The notes under the pieces are model-generated. The model ran no database searches. It was not told where the DNA came from and was given only the letters and a program-made list of their open reading frames with translations. Positions 36,126 to 45,528 of a DNA stretch of 60,105 bases are shown here, one piece after another (the first letter of the stretch is position 1; each line of letters starts with the position of its first letter). The stretch spans positions 1-60,105 of the forward strand of contig JAFMCI010000008.1 of NCBI GenBank assembly GCA_017857855.1, written 5' to 3'. Source of the stretch: Bacteroidia bacterium (GTDB lineage: Bacteria; Bacteroidota; Bacteroidia; NS11-12g; UBA9320). Both the position numbers and the translations under genes were made by a program.

Positions 36126-39100
36126 ATGCTCAATTCAATATTAGGAGGAATTTCAAAATTTTTTGGTAACAAAGCAGATAAAGACGTCAAGGAAATAACG
36201 CCTTACGTAGGAAAAATAAACGCTGAGTTTGATAAACTAAAAGACCTATCCAACGACCAACTAAGGGCCAAGACTGCCGAGTTTAAAAGCCGAGTTAACG
36301 ACTATTTGTCAGAAATAGACTCCGAAGTTGCTGACTTAAGGGCAGAAATAGAAAAGGCAAATATTACTGAAATAGAAAAGAAAGAAACCGCTTACGATCG
36401 TATAGATGAGCTTGAAAAAGAACGTGATGAAAAACTAGAAGAAATTCTAGAACAATTGCTTCCGGAGGCGTTTGCTGTGGTTAAAGAAACCGCACGTAGA
36501 TTTACCGAAATGGATACCTTGGTGGCTACGGCAACCGATATGGATAGAAACCTCGCTGCTCAAAAAGCAAATATTCTTATTTCAGGAAATGAGGTTATTT
36601 ACCAAACATCATGGGATGCGGCAGGACAAGAAGTTACTTGGAACATGGTGCACTATGACGTACAGCTTATAGGTGGTGTTGCCTTGCACAAAGGAAATGT
36701 AGCAGAGATGCAAACAGGAGAAGGTAAAACCTTGGTGTCTACCCTACCCGCATACCTCAATGCCCTGGGACAACGTGGCGTACACATTGTAACCGTGAAT
36801 GATTATCTAGCACGACGAGATGCTGAATGGAATGCCCCTATTTTTCAGTTTCATGGCCTTTCAGTAGATTGTTTAGATTATTACAGACCACACTCACCTG
36901 AGCGTAAAAATGCGTATTTAGCAGATATCACTTACGGAACCAATAATGAGTTTGGTTTTGACTACTTAAGAGATAACATGGCGCATAGCCCTGAGGAGCA
37001 AGTGCAGCAAAAACATCACTTTGCGATGATTGATGAGGTAGATTCTGTTTTGATAGATGACGCACGTACTCCTTTAATTATAAGTGGCCCCACACCTAAA
37101 GGCGATATCCATGAATTTAATGAGTTAAAACCAAAAATCCAAAAGGTAGTAGATGCGCAAAAACGGTACCTAACCACTGCCCTTGCCGATGCTAAGAAAC
37201 TTATTGCCGAAGGTAAAACAGGCGAAAAAGATGCTGGATTACTCTTATTTAGATGTCAACGAGGTTTCCCTAAAAACAAGCAGTTGATTAAGTACCTAGG
37301 AGAAACAGGCAATAAGATGTTAATGACCAAAGCCGAAAACTACTACTTGCAAGACCAGCAAAAGGAAATGCATATCGTAGACGCGGAATTGTATTTTACC
37401 ATTGATGAAAAAAACAACCAAATTGAGCTGACGGATAAAGGGATTGACCTAATTACCGATAACAGTGACGATAAAGACTTTTTCGTGCTTCCTGACGTGG
37501 GTTCTGCCATTGCTGATTTAGAAAAATCTGAGCATACCGAAGCAGAAAAATTGAAGCAAAAAGATGAGTTGATGCGTAACTTCTCTGTAAAATCTGAGCG
37601 TATACACAGCATAAACCAATTGCTTAAAGCATACACCATGTTTGAAATAGATGTAGAATACATTATTCAAGATGGTAAGATTAAAATAGTAGATGAGCAA
37701 ACAGGCCGTGTAATGGATGGCAGAAGATACTCTGATGGTTTACATCAGGCTATTGAGGCAAAAGAAAATGTAAAAGTAGAGGCTGCGACACAAACCTTTG
37801 CAACCATTACCCTTCAGAACTTCTTCCGTATGTACCACAAACTTTCAGGTATGACGGGTACTGCAGAAACAGAAGCAGGCGAGTTATGGGAAATATACAA
37901 ACTGGATGTAGTGGTAATACCTACCAACAGAGCTATCTCTAGAGCAGATAAAGACGACTTGGTTTACAAGACCGTTCGGGAGAAATTTAATGCCGTAGCA
38001 GAAGAGATTATTCGCTTACAAGCCGAAGGAAGACCCGTGTTAGTGGGTACTACTTCTGTAGAAATATCGGAGTTACTGAGTAGAATGCTGAACATGCGTA
38101 AGATCAAACACAACGTATTGAATGCCAAACAGCACCAGCGTGAGGCCGATATTGTGGCTGAGGCAGGACAACCCGGGAGTGTAACCTTGGCCACCAACAT
38201 GGCGGGTCGTGGTACAGACATCAAACTAGGTAAAGGCGTAAAAGAAGTAGGCGGACTTGCCATTATAGGTACAGAGCGTCATGATAGCAGACGGGTAGAC
38301 AGACAGTTACGAGGTAGAGCCGGGCGTCAAGGTGATCCTGGATCATCTCAATTCTTTGTATCCTTAGAAGATAACTTGATGCGTCTTTTTGGCTCTGACA
38401 GAGTCTCTAAAGTAATGGATAGATTTGGCTACGAAGAAGGCGAAGTTATTCAGCATTCCATGATTTCAAAAACCATTGAGCGTTCGCAGAAAAAAGTAGA
38501 ACAAAATAACTTTGGGGTACGTAAACGACTATTGGAGTATGACGATGTAATGAACAAGCAACGTGTCGTTATTTACACCCGTCGAAAAAATGCGCTGTAT
38601 GGCGAGCGATTATCTGTGGACATTAACAATGCGATGTATGACTGGGTAGAAGAACATGTTTCTGAATTTAAGGCCGCAGGTGATTTCGAAGGATTTAAGT
38701 TTGAATCTATACGTCAATTGGCGTTTGAGCCTAGCCTATCGGCAGCAGACTTTGCCAATGCAAAACAAGATGATCTTGTTCAAAGGGTATTTGATGAATT
38801 GCTAGCTGCTTACGACCGTAAGAATAAAGATATTGCCGAGCGTGCCTTAGCCGTATTTAAAAATATACAACGAGACAGAGGAAGTGAAGTGAAAAACATT
38901 TTGGTTCCTTTCTCTGATGGAAAGAAAACCATCAATATCTCTGTAAATCTAGAGAAAGCGATTGCGACCCATGGCGCCGAAATAACCAATGCCTTCGAGC
39001 GTTTTGTGGCACTCGACAGTATTGATGATCATTGGAAAGAGCATTTAAGAGAGTTAGACGATTTAAAGCAAACTGCCAATAATGCTTCTTACGAACAAAA

Positions 39101-39443
39101 AGATCCGTTGCTTATTTACAAACTGGAATCATTTAACCTTTTCCAAACGATGATCAACACCTTGAATAGTGAGATTATATCGCTACTGATGAAAGGAAAT
39201 ATAGCTGTGCAAGAGGCAGACTCCATGAAAGAAGCCAAAGAGCAAAAGCGAGAAGACTTAAGCAAAATGAAAACCAGTCGTGCCGCAGAAGCCTTGCTAG
39301 CACAAGACGGAAACGCCGCTGTAGATAATGAGCCTAAGCCTGTAGCTGTGCCTATACGCAGTGAGATAAAAGTGGGTAGAAACGACGATTGCCCTTGTGG
39401 TAGTGGTAAAAAATATAAGAAATGCCATGGTAAAGAAAGTTAA
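36126..39443 (+). CDS. secA: Preprotein translocase ATPase SecA
   Basis: A 1,105-residue motor that drives proteins through SecYEG. It has Walker A MQTGEGKT (about 196-203), IDEVDSVLIDDARTPLI, the GTSVEISE and TNMAGRGTDI helicase-like motifs, and the C-terminal zinc site CPCGSGKKYKKCHG near 1,088-1,101. It is about 200 residues longer than E. coli SecA, with extra coiled-coil sequence near residues 55-105 and an insert around 330-500. Long SecA proteins are normal in Bacteroidota. Its 3' end overlaps the SPOR-like gene by 17 bases. Confidence 0.95.
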   Translation: MLNSILGGISKFFGNKADKDVKEITPYVGKINAEFDKLKDLSNDQLRAKTAEFKSRVNDYLSEIDSEVADLRAEIEKANITEIEKKETAYDRIDELEKERDEKLEEILEQLLPEAFAVVKETARRFTEMDTLVATATDMDRNLAAQKANILISGNEVIYQTSWDAAGQEVTWNMVHYDVQLIGGVALHKGNVAEMQTGEGKTLVSTLPAYLNALGQRGVHIVTVNDYLARRDAEWNAPIFQFHGLSVDCLDYYRPHSPERKNAYLADITYGTNNEFGFDYLRDNMAHSPEEQVQQKHHFAMIDEVDSVLIDDARTPLIISGPTPKGDIHEFNELKPKIQKVVDAQKRYLTTALADAKKLIAEGKTGEKDAGLLLFRCQRGFPKNKQLIKYLGETGNKMLMTKAENYYLQDQQKEMHIVDAELYFTIDEKNNQIELTDKGIDLITDNSDDKDFFVLPDVGSAIADLEKSEHTEAEKLKQKDELMRNFSVKSERIHSINQLLKAYTMFEIDVEYIIQDGKIKIVDEQTGRVMDGRRYSDGLHQAIEAKENVKVEAATQTFATITLQNFFRMYHKLSGMTGTAETEAGELWEIYKLDVVVIPTNRAISRADKDDLVYKTVREKFNAVAEEIIRLQAEGRPVLVGTTSVEISELLSRMLNMRKIKHNVLNAKQHQREADIVAEAGQPGSVTLATNMAGRGTDIKLGKGVKEVGGLAIIGTERHDSRRVDRQLRGRAGRQGDPGSSQFFVSLEDNLMRLFGSDRVSKVMDRFGYEEGEVIQHSMISKTIERSQKKVEQNNFGVRKRLLEYDDVMNKQRVVIYTRRKNALYGERLSVDINNAMYDWVEEHVSEFKAAGDFEGFKFESIRQLAFEPSLSAADFANAKQDDLVQRVFDELLAAYDRKNKDIAERALAVFKNIQRDRGSEVKNILVPFSDGKKTINISVNLEKAIATHGAEITNAFERFVALDSIDDHWKEHLRELDDLKQTANNASYEQKDPLLIYKLESFNLFQTMINTLNSEIISLLMKGNIAVQEADSMKEAKEQKREDLSKMKTSRAAEALLAQDGNAAVDNEPKPVAVPIRSEIKVGRNDDCPCGSGKKYKKCHGKES

Positions 39444-39825
39444 GTACACCCTACTTGTTTCCCTTAGCTTGTTTGCGTGTATGAGTTACGGACAAGTAGC
39501 TATAAAAATAGACGAGACCATTAACGAACAGCTGCGCATAAAAAATGCGAGTATAGATAGTACCAAAATAACAGGTTACCGTATTCAAATAGCATTTTTT
39601 ACAGATAGGAATCAAGCGAGAATATCAGAGAATAAGTTTACATTAGAATTTGCAGACTATAACGTCAAAACCTACAGCTTGTATCAGCAGCCGTATTGGA
39701 AAATACGAGTAGGTGATTATTATCATGAGATAGACGCCCAACAATTACTGGTGGATGTACGCCGTATTTTTCCGGAAGCCATTGTAGTAAAGGACTACAT
39801 CAGCAGACCGCCGCTTAAGCAGTAG
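39427..39825 (+). CDS. Secreted SPOR-like domain protein
   Basis: A 132-residue protein starting at ATG 39427, inside the end of secA. The frame also has an earlier start at 39397, but MVKKVKYTLLVSLSLFACMSYGQ is a proper signal peptide. The C-terminal 75 residues look like a SPOR domain: GYRIQIAFFTDRNQA, then PYWKIRVGDYYHEIDAQQLL. SPOR domains bind denuded peptidoglycan. Co-transcription with secA is suggested by the overlap; a functional link is not shown. Confidence 0.75.
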   Translation: MVKKVKYTLLVSLSLFACMSYGQVAIKIDETINEQLRIKNASIDSTKITGYRIQIAFFTDRNQARISENKFTLEFADYNVKTYSLYQQPYWKIRVGDYYHEIDAQQLLVDVRRIFPEAIVVKDYISRPPLKQ

Positions 39826-40357
39826 TACGCTATCTTTTGGCTGGTAACGGCTCGAATAAACACACGTGCTGCATAGACTGTTGGGCAGGCTTGCGGCGGC
39901 ATCGCAATTACATATATTGGTGATTTGTTTATCTATTTTTTGTTATGTAACTATAAATATACCTGACAATTAAAAAAATAAATACAAAAATAAAAATAGT
40001 CCAAAGACTAAATATATGCTATGTTGCTTTTCATTAGTGTATCGAAATTGATTTCCAAGTTTTTGTTACTGGATCATATACTGCTTTGTATTTCGTAATC
40101 TTATTGTTTAAACAAAAAGTAGTTCGGCACTTTTTAATATCCATACATTAGCATTTTATTTTATTACTTTTTTAATCTACTACAGGTTTGTTTATTTTAG
40201 AAAAAAAACGGAGTTCGATCGTTAAACAGGAACTCGCATGTCCCTCAAATTTTGCACTTATTACACTTTGTTTACAAAAGCTTAATATCTATATGTAGGC
40301 GTATTCGCACACTCCCAAAGATTTATTAGATTTGCCTTACTTCTGAAAAAGTACTTT
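39826..40357. other. 532-base gene-poor region between the SPOR-like gene and the hydrolase pair
   Basis: The first part (39837-39905) is about 54 percent G+C, clearly richer than the following 350 bases, and reads like an intergenic repeat or remnant. The rest is very AT-rich. A 36-codon open frame at 40034-40144 (minus) contains YKAVYDPVTKTW and could be a gene fragment, but there is no supporting context. No terminator or tRNA is seen. Confidence 0.5.
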
Positions 40358-41275
40358 ATGCAAATCAACATTCCCAATGAATATTCAAGACTAAAGCAAG
40401 TAATATTAGGAACAGCAAAGGACTGCGGAGGACCACCGCACTTAGACGATACCTACGACCCAAAAACCAAAGAGTTTTTACGAAAAGGAATGTATCCCTA
40501 TGAAAAAAATATGGTGGCCGAAATAGAATGTTTTGCCAAAATACTTAAAAAACACCACGTCGAAGTACTACGCCCCAACAATATTAAGCACTTAAACCAG
40601 ATTTTTACGCGGGATATCTGCTTCGTTATTGAAGACAAATTGGTGATTCCTGAAATACTTCAAGAACGTGAAGATGAAATAGATGGTATCCAAAACTACC
40701 TGAATCAATTAACCAAAAAACAAATACTAGACTCGCCACTAGGCGTAAGAATAGAAGGTGGAGACGTAATAGTTCACAACGAATACTTATTTGTAGGCTA
40801 CGCCAATGAAAAAGACTTTTATGGATACAAAACCGCTCGTACCAATGAGAATGGACTTAACTACCTGAAAGAGAAATTCCCTGCTAAAAAAGTAATTGGC
40901 ATAGAGCTAAACAAATCTGACTACGAACCCCGAGAGAATGCACTTCACTTGGATTGCTGCTTTCAGCCACTTGGCCTGGGGCACGCCTTAATCTTTGAAG
41001 ACGGATTTAAAAATCAGTCTTCTTTAGATACCATTAAAGATATTTTTGGCGCCGATAAGCTGATTAAAGTAAATAGAGAAGAAATGTATTCTATGGGATG
41101 TAATGTGTTTTCTATAGACAGAGATATTGTGGTAAGCGAGCGTGGTTTTGTGCGTATCAACGAAAAATTAAAAGAGAGAGGGTACACCGTAGAAGAAATA
41201 CCTTATTACCAGATTTCTAAACTGGAGGGTTTACTGCGATGTTCTACTTTACCTACCCTACGAGAAAATGATTAA
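40358..41275 (+). CDS. Arginine deiminase/DDAH-superfamily hydrolase
   Basis: A 305-residue guanidino-group-modifying enzyme. It has FTRDICFVI (about 88-96), EGGDVI, the presumed catalytic His in LHLDCCFQPL, MGCNVFSI and the presumed nucleophile Cys near the C-terminus in LLRCSTLPT. The pattern fits dimethylarginine dimethylaminohydrolases and arginine-deiminase-related proteins more than glycine amidinotransferases. The natural substrate is unclear. It overlaps the paralogous ctlX gene by 8 bases, so the two are co-translated. Confidence 0.8.
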   Translation: MQINIPNEYSRLKQVILGTAKDCGGPPHLDDTYDPKTKEFLRKGMYPYEKNMVAEIECFAKILKKHHVEVLRPNNIKHLNQIFTRDICFVIEDKLVIPEILQEREDEIDGIQNYLNQLTKKQILDSPLGVRIEGGDVIVHNEYLFVGYANEKDFYGYKTARTNENGLNYLKEKFPAKKVIGIELNKSDYEPRENALHLDCCFQPLGLGHALIFEDGFKNQSSLDTIKDIFGADKLIKVNREEMYSMGCNVFSIDRDIVVSERGFVRINEKLKERGYTVEEIPYYQISKLEGLLRCSTLPTLREND

Positions 41276-42188
41276 TACTATTCCTAAAAGTGTGGCTATG
41301 GTGAGACCTAAGAGTTTTGCTTTCAATCCACAAACCGCAGAAAATAACGCTTTTCAACACGAATTAGCCCATTTCACTCCAGCTCAAATACAAGATATTG
41401 CTGCCCTAGAATTTGATAATATGGTAGCTATGCTCAAGGCAAAAGGCATTAAAGTGATGGTATTTCAGGAACAAGATAGCAATACCCCAGATTCTATTTT
41501 TCCCAACAACTGGTTTAGCACGTTTACCCATGAAGTGGTTTTGTACCCTATGTACACCCCCAACAGAAGGCTAGAGCGTAAATCTGCAGTGTACAAAAAA
41601 ATAGCAAACGACTTACGTAAGCCACTTAATACCCAGCTGCTCAAGGAGGAAAAGAAAGGTGAAATACTAGAAGGCACCGGAAGCTTGGTTTGTGATTATG
41701 CTTCTAAAACTGCTTTTGCGGCTATTTCGCCGCGAACCACGCATGAGGCACTCGATCGTTTTGAGCAGGTGTCAGGCTATTCTACCGTGCGGTTTGACGC
41801 AATGGGTCCTGATGGTAATTTAATATACCACACCAACGTAATGATGACCATGGGTAACACCTTCGTGATTATTGGGCTGGATACCATAGCAGAAGAGCAT
41901 AAAACAAGCGTTGCTGGGCAACTAACCTCTTTAGGCAAAGATATTATTGCACTTACCAATGAGCAAGTATATGCTCATTTTGCCGGAAACATGTTACAGT
42001 TACAAAACGCTAAAGGAAAACAGTTTTTAGTAATGTCTAGCGAAGCATTCTCTTGCTTAACTAGCGAGCAAAAAGACCTCATCCAAAACAAGCATCAAAA
42101 TGAAATAATAGCCGTACCCATACACCTTATCGAGAAGATAGGCGGCGGCAGTGCCAGATGTATGATGGCCGAACTTTTTCACGTATAA
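41268..42188 (+). CDS. ctlX: CtlX-type arginine-deiminase-superfamily hydrolase
   Basis: A 306-residue protein matching the CtlX pattern: VAMVRPKSFAFNPQTA at the start, TPDSIFPNNW (about 73-82), EGTGSLVCDY, a central FDAMGPDGNLIYHTNVMM with the active-site His, and the terminal GGGSARCMMAE carrying the catalytic Cys. CtlX is reported as a citrulline-utilisation hydrolase. Lying between another member of the superfamily and comB, it may act on a guanidino or ureido compound, but no arginine-pathway genes are adjacent. Confidence 0.82.
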   Translation: MINTIPKSVAMVRPKSFAFNPQTAENNAFQHELAHFTPAQIQDIAALEFDNMVAMLKAKGIKVMVFQEQDSNTPDSIFPNNWFSTFTHEVVLYPMYTPNRRLERKSAVYKKIANDLRKPLNTQLLKEEKKGEILEGTGSLVCDYASKTAFAAISPRTTHEALDRFEQVSGYSTVRFDAMGPDGNLIYHTNVMMTMGNTFVIIGLDTIAEEHKTSVAGQLTSLGKDIIALTNEQVYAHFAGNMLQLQNAKGKQFLVMSSEAFSCLTSEQKDLIQNKHQNEIIAVPIHLIEKIGGGSARCMMAELFHV

Positions 42189-42195
42189 ATTACCC

Positions 42196-42894
42196 ATGAA
42201 GGTAGAAACAATACTCACTCCTGCCCTATTTTACCAAGTAGAAAACGTAGAAGAGAAAATAGTAGTTGTTATTGACATACTAAGAGCGACATCCACTATA
42301 ACCACTATTTTACACAATGGCGCAACGGCCGTTATTCCGGTAAAGGAAGAGACCGAAGCAGAGACCTATAAAGCCAACGGGTTCTTAGTAGGCGGCGAAC
42401 GCGGCGGCGAAACCATTCCCGGTTTTCACTTTGGAAACTCTCCTTTTCACTACGCACCTGAACTGGTTGCGGGTAACGAAGTAGTGCTCACCACCACCAA
42501 CGGTACCAAGTGTATCGAAATGGCAAAAATGGCACATCAAGTGGCAATCGGTTCCTTTTTGAACCTAGAAGCGTTAATTAAACATTTAAAAAACAGCCAA
42601 AGGGATGTTGTACTTTTTTGTGCCGGCTGGAAAGACAGGATCAATTTAGAAGATAGTCTATTTGCAGGAGCTGTGGCGGCGTCATATCCTGTGCGCGATT
42701 GCGATGATGCTACACTAATGGCTAGAGATGCTTTTGAGCTGGCCAAGGACAATATCTTCGAAACCTTACAAAATTCTAATCACTTTAAAAGACTTGCTAG
42801 CAAAGGAGTAACCAAAGATATAGCCTATTGCTGCGAAGTGAATGTATTGCACATCGTACCTGTGCTACAAGAAGGTAAGCTAGTTATAGCCTAG
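42196..42894 (+). CDS. comB: 2-phosphosulfolactate phosphatase-like protein
   Basis: A 232-residue protein of the ComB family with VVVIDILRATSTI (about 23-35), VGGERGGETIPGFHFGNSP, and the catalytic-region TTTNGTKCI. ComB removes phosphate from 2-phosphosulfolactate in coenzyme M synthesis. In Bacteroidota comB is common without methanogenesis genes, and its true role there is uncertain. It follows ctlX after seven bases and is probably the third gene of that operon. Confidence 0.85.
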   Translation: MKVETILTPALFYQVENVEEKIVVVIDILRATSTITTILHNGATAVIPVKEETEAETYKANGFLVGGERGGETIPGFHFGNSPFHYAPELVAGNEVVLTTTNGTKCIEMAKMAHQVAIGSFLNLEALIKHLKNSQRDVVLFCAGWKDRINLEDSLFAGAVAASYPVRDCDDATLMARDAFELAKDNIFETLQNSNHFKRLASKGVTKDIAYCCEVNVLHIVPVLQEGKLVIA

Positions 42895-42912
42895 CGCCAC
42901 GTTACTATAATC

Positions 42913-43347
42913 TTAACACGGAATCTTATCGATTCTGGTCTGGTGTCTACCACCTTCAAAAACCTCATCCAAATACGTTTGGAATACTTCTAAGGCTTCA
43001 TCTTCGCTTAAAAAACGAGCAGGTAAACAGATTATATTGGCATTGTTGTGTTGCTTAACAAGTGCTGCTACTTCCTTATTCCAAGCTAATCCAGCTCGAA
43101 TACCTTGGTGTTTATTGGCCGTCATACACACGCCATTGGCACTCCCACAAATCAAAATACCAAATGCTGCCGTCCCTTTTTCTACATCCAGGGCTACAGG
43201 ATGTACGTAGTCAGGATAGTCTACAGAGGAAGAATCATCTGTACCGTGATTTACAAACGTAAATTGGTCAGCGTATTCTTTGATAATTCTATTTTTTAGA
43301 TCTGTTCCTGCGTGATCGTTTCCTATGGATACTGTTATTGTTGTCAT
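42913..43347 (-). CDS. rpiB: Ribose-5-phosphate isomerase B
   Basis: A 144-residue RpiB/LacAB-family isomerase that interconverts ribose-5-phosphate and ribulose-5-phosphate. It has SIGNDHAG at the N-terminus, DYPDYVHPVA, and the active-site block ILICGSANGVCMTANKHQGIRAGL. ATG 43347 overlaps the tatC stop by four bases, so it is coupled to tatC despite unrelated function. Confidence 0.92.
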   Translation of the reverse strand: MTTITVSIGNDHAGTDLKNRIIKEYADQFTFVNHGTDDSSSVDYPDYVHPVALDVEKGTAAFGILICGSANGVCMTANKHQGIRAGLAWNKEVAALVKQHNNANIICLPARFLSEDEALEVFQTYLDEVFEGGRHQTRIDKIPC

Positions 43348-44180
43348 TCTTCGGTTAATTCTATGGGGGCTGGCGCTACTTTGCGTGCTATGATGATTCC
43401 TACTTCATAAAGAATCATAATGGGTATACTTAATATTAATTGACTAGCCACATCTGGAGGTGTAACAATAGCTGCTATTACCAAAATAATTACGAGGGCA
43501 ACTCGTCTGTATTCTTTCATATTTTGGGCGGTAAGTAGTCCTATTTTTGCTAAGAAATACACTACAATAGGCAACTCAAATAGTATTCCTGCGCCTAAGG
43601 TTAGCATGGTTATAAAACTGATCACAGAACTCACTTTAAAGTTGCGTTCTATATCTGGGCTAAGGCTATAGTTGGCTAAAAAATTAACAGAAATAGGTGA
43701 TAAGATATAATACCCAAAAAGAATTCCGGTAAAGAAAAGCATTGAGGCAAATCCAATGACCAAACCTGAATAACGTTTTTCAGTTGATTTTAACGCAGGT
43801 TTTATAAATCGATAAATCTCAAAAAGGATGTACGGAACGGCTATGATTAATCCACCAATGATTGCGATCATAAAATGCTGATAGAACTGTTCTTGAATAT
43901 CCAGCGCTTGCAACTTAAAATCCATCTCATTAATACAAATCCGATCGTCTTGATAAAGATATTGACTCAACTCACACATTCTCTGGTAGGTCCAGAAATT
44001 AGGTTTGGTAGAGCCTAGCAGGATTTTATCAAAGATATATCTTCCGTTAATGAAGGAGAAAATGGAACCTACTACCACGGCAACCACAGATCTCACCAGA
44101 TGCCAACGCAATGCTTCTAAATGCTCCAAAAAGGACATTTGTGCATCATATTCGTCTACATCTATTTGGTCTAACGCCAT
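43344..44180 (-). CDS. tatC: Twin-arginine translocase subunit TatC
   Basis: A 278-residue membrane protein with six helices and the conserved N-terminal MSFLEHLEALRWHLVRS. The FxxxxF and E residues of the signal-peptide-binding face lie around FELPIVVYFLAKIG. It has a periplasmic loop insert (about 50-80) seen in Bacteroidota TatC. TatA/B is not in the window. It sits between fabG (7-base gap) and rpiB (4-base overlap). Confidence 0.93.
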   Translation of the reverse strand: MALDQIDVDEYDAQMSFLEHLEALRWHLVRSVVAVVVGSIFSFINGRYIFDKILLGSTKPNFWTYQRMCELSQYLYQDDRICINEMDFKLQALDIQEQFYQHFMIAIIGGLIIAVPYILFEIYRFIKPALKSTEKRYSGLVIGFASMLFFTGILFGYYILSPISVNFLANYSLSPDIERNFKVSSVISFITMLTLGAGILFELPIVVYFLAKIGLLTAQNMKEYRRVALVIILVIAAIVTPPDVASQLILSIPIMILYEVGIIIARKVAPAPIELTEE

Positions 44181-44187
44181 TGTTTAT

Positions 44188-44937
44188 TTACATTAACATG
44201 CCACCACATACACTAAGCACTTGTCCGCTTACGTATGTAGACATGTCACTTCCAAGGTAAACGCACGCATTGGCCACATCATCTGTAGTTCCTCCGCGTT
44301 TCAATGGAATACCATCTGTCCATTTTTTAAGTGCGTCCTCTCCCAATTCTGCTGTCATTTCGGTTTCTATAAAACCAGGAGTTATGACATTACATCTAAC
44401 GCCCCTACTTCCTAATTCTTTCGCCATCGACTTTGAAAATCCAATAATTCCAGCTTTTGAAGCTGCGTAATTGCTTTGACCGGCATTACCCATCACGCCC
44501 ACAACGCTACTCATATTTATAATGCTACCGCTTTTCTGACCAAGGAAGGTTCTTAAGCTCGCTTTGGTAAGGTTAAAAACAGACTTTAAGTTTACGTTCA
44601 TTACCTCATCCCATTGCTCTTCGCTCATTCGCATAAGCAAGTTATCACGTGTAATGCCCGCATTGTTTATTAAGATATCTATCCTTCCAAACTCTGCAAC
44701 TACTGCGTCTATAAATGTTTGCGCAGATTTAAAATCAGCTGCATCACTTTGAAAACCTTTTACTTTAACGCCATATTTAGAAGATAATTCTTCTTCAAGT
44801 GCCTTTGCTTTTTCTACAGAACTGGCAAAGCTAAAAGCGATATTACAACCTTCAGCGGCATACTTCTCAGCTATTCCTCTTCCAATGCCTCTGCTGGCTC
44901 CAGTGATAACTGCTGTTTTATTTTCTAGTAACTTCAT
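44188..44937 (-). CDS. fabG: 3-oxoacyl-[acyl-carrier-protein] reductase
   Basis: A 249-residue short-chain dehydrogenase that reduces 3-oxoacyl-ACP in fatty acid synthesis. Motifs: NADP site TGASRGIGRGIA (about 13-24), NNAGITRDNLL, Ser in NMSSVVG, and the catalytic YAASK. The frame extends to 45012, but a perfect -7 promoter box at 44957-44964 and normal family length support the ATG at 44937. First gene of the fabG-tatC-rpiB run. Confidence 0.92.
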   Translation of the reverse strand: MKLLENKTAVITGASRGIGRGIAEKYAAEGCNIAFSFASSVEKAKALEEELSSKYGVKVKGFQSDAADFKSAQTFIDAVVAEFGRIDILINNAGITRDNLLMRMSEEQWDEVMNVNLKSVFNLTKASLRTFLGQKSGSIINMSSVVGVMGNAGQSNYAASKAGIIGFSKSMAKELGSRGVRCNVITPGFIETEMTAELGEDALKKWTDGIPLKRGGTTDDVANACVYLGSDMSTYVSGQVLSVCGGMLM

Positions 44938-44956
44938 TTTTTGGATCTTGGTGCAG

Positions 44957-44964
44957 CAAAGGTA
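44957..44964 (-). promoter_or_regulatory. -7 promoter box of fabG
   Basis: TACCTTTG on the minus strand, a perfect TAnnTTTG match 19 bases before the ATG at 44937. It excludes the longer reading frame start. Confidence 0.55.
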
Positions 44965-45053
44965 TTTCAAGCATTCACATTTCATAGTACGAATAATCCC
45001 TATTTCTTGCACATTTCAACAAAACTATTACCGCACATTATCGTTTGACTAAT

Positions 45054-45518
45054 ATGGGTTTTTACAGCATCACATCCGAGCAAACGTTACCTATAACGTT
45101 AGACGAAGCTTGGGATTTCTTTTCATCACCGCGCAACTTGAGTAAAATAACGCCGAAGGAAATGGGATTTATTATCACCAATACCCCTTCTCCTAAAATG
45201 TTTGAAGGTCAGATTATTACGTACAAAGTCAGTCCTGTATTGGGTGTCAAAATAAACTGGATGACAGAAATAACCACGGTAAAAGAAGGAGAATATTTTA
45301 TAGACGAACAACGCTTCGGACCTTATGCCTTGTGGCATCACAGACACGGTTTTAAAGCAGTACCCGGCGGCGTACAGATGAATGACGAGGTAAATTATAA
45401 ATTACCTTTTGGCATTCTAGGTGATATTGCACACGCACTTTTTGTAAAAAATAAACTCAAACACATCTTCGCTTACCGGGAAAAAGTACTGGTAGAAATG
45501 TTTGGGGCTTTGGAATAA
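45054..45518 (+). CDS. SRPBCC-family protein
   Basis: A 154-residue protein of the SRPBCC (cyclase/dehydrase-like) fold. It begins FYSITSEQTLPITLDEAWDFFSSPRNLSKITP and ends with VKNKLKHIFAYREKVL, as in the cell-division-inhibitor-like ligand-binding proteins often annotated in Bacteroidota. ATG 45054 is preferred over TTG 45045. The ligand is unknown. It is convergent with cdd and divergent from fabG. Confidence 0.82.
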   Translation: MGFYSITSEQTLPITLDEAWDFFSSPRNLSKITPKEMGFIITNTPSPKMFEGQIITYKVSPVLGVKINWMTEITTVKEGEYFIDEQRFGPYALWHHRHGFKAVPGGVQMNDEVNYKLPFGILGDIAHALFVKNKLKHIFAYREKVLVEMFGALE

Positions 45519-45528
45519 AAAGGAATTC

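Noticed and set aside
44005-44752. Plus-strand frames opposite tatC and fabG
   Set aside because: They mirror strongly conserved motifs on the other strand and have no start context.
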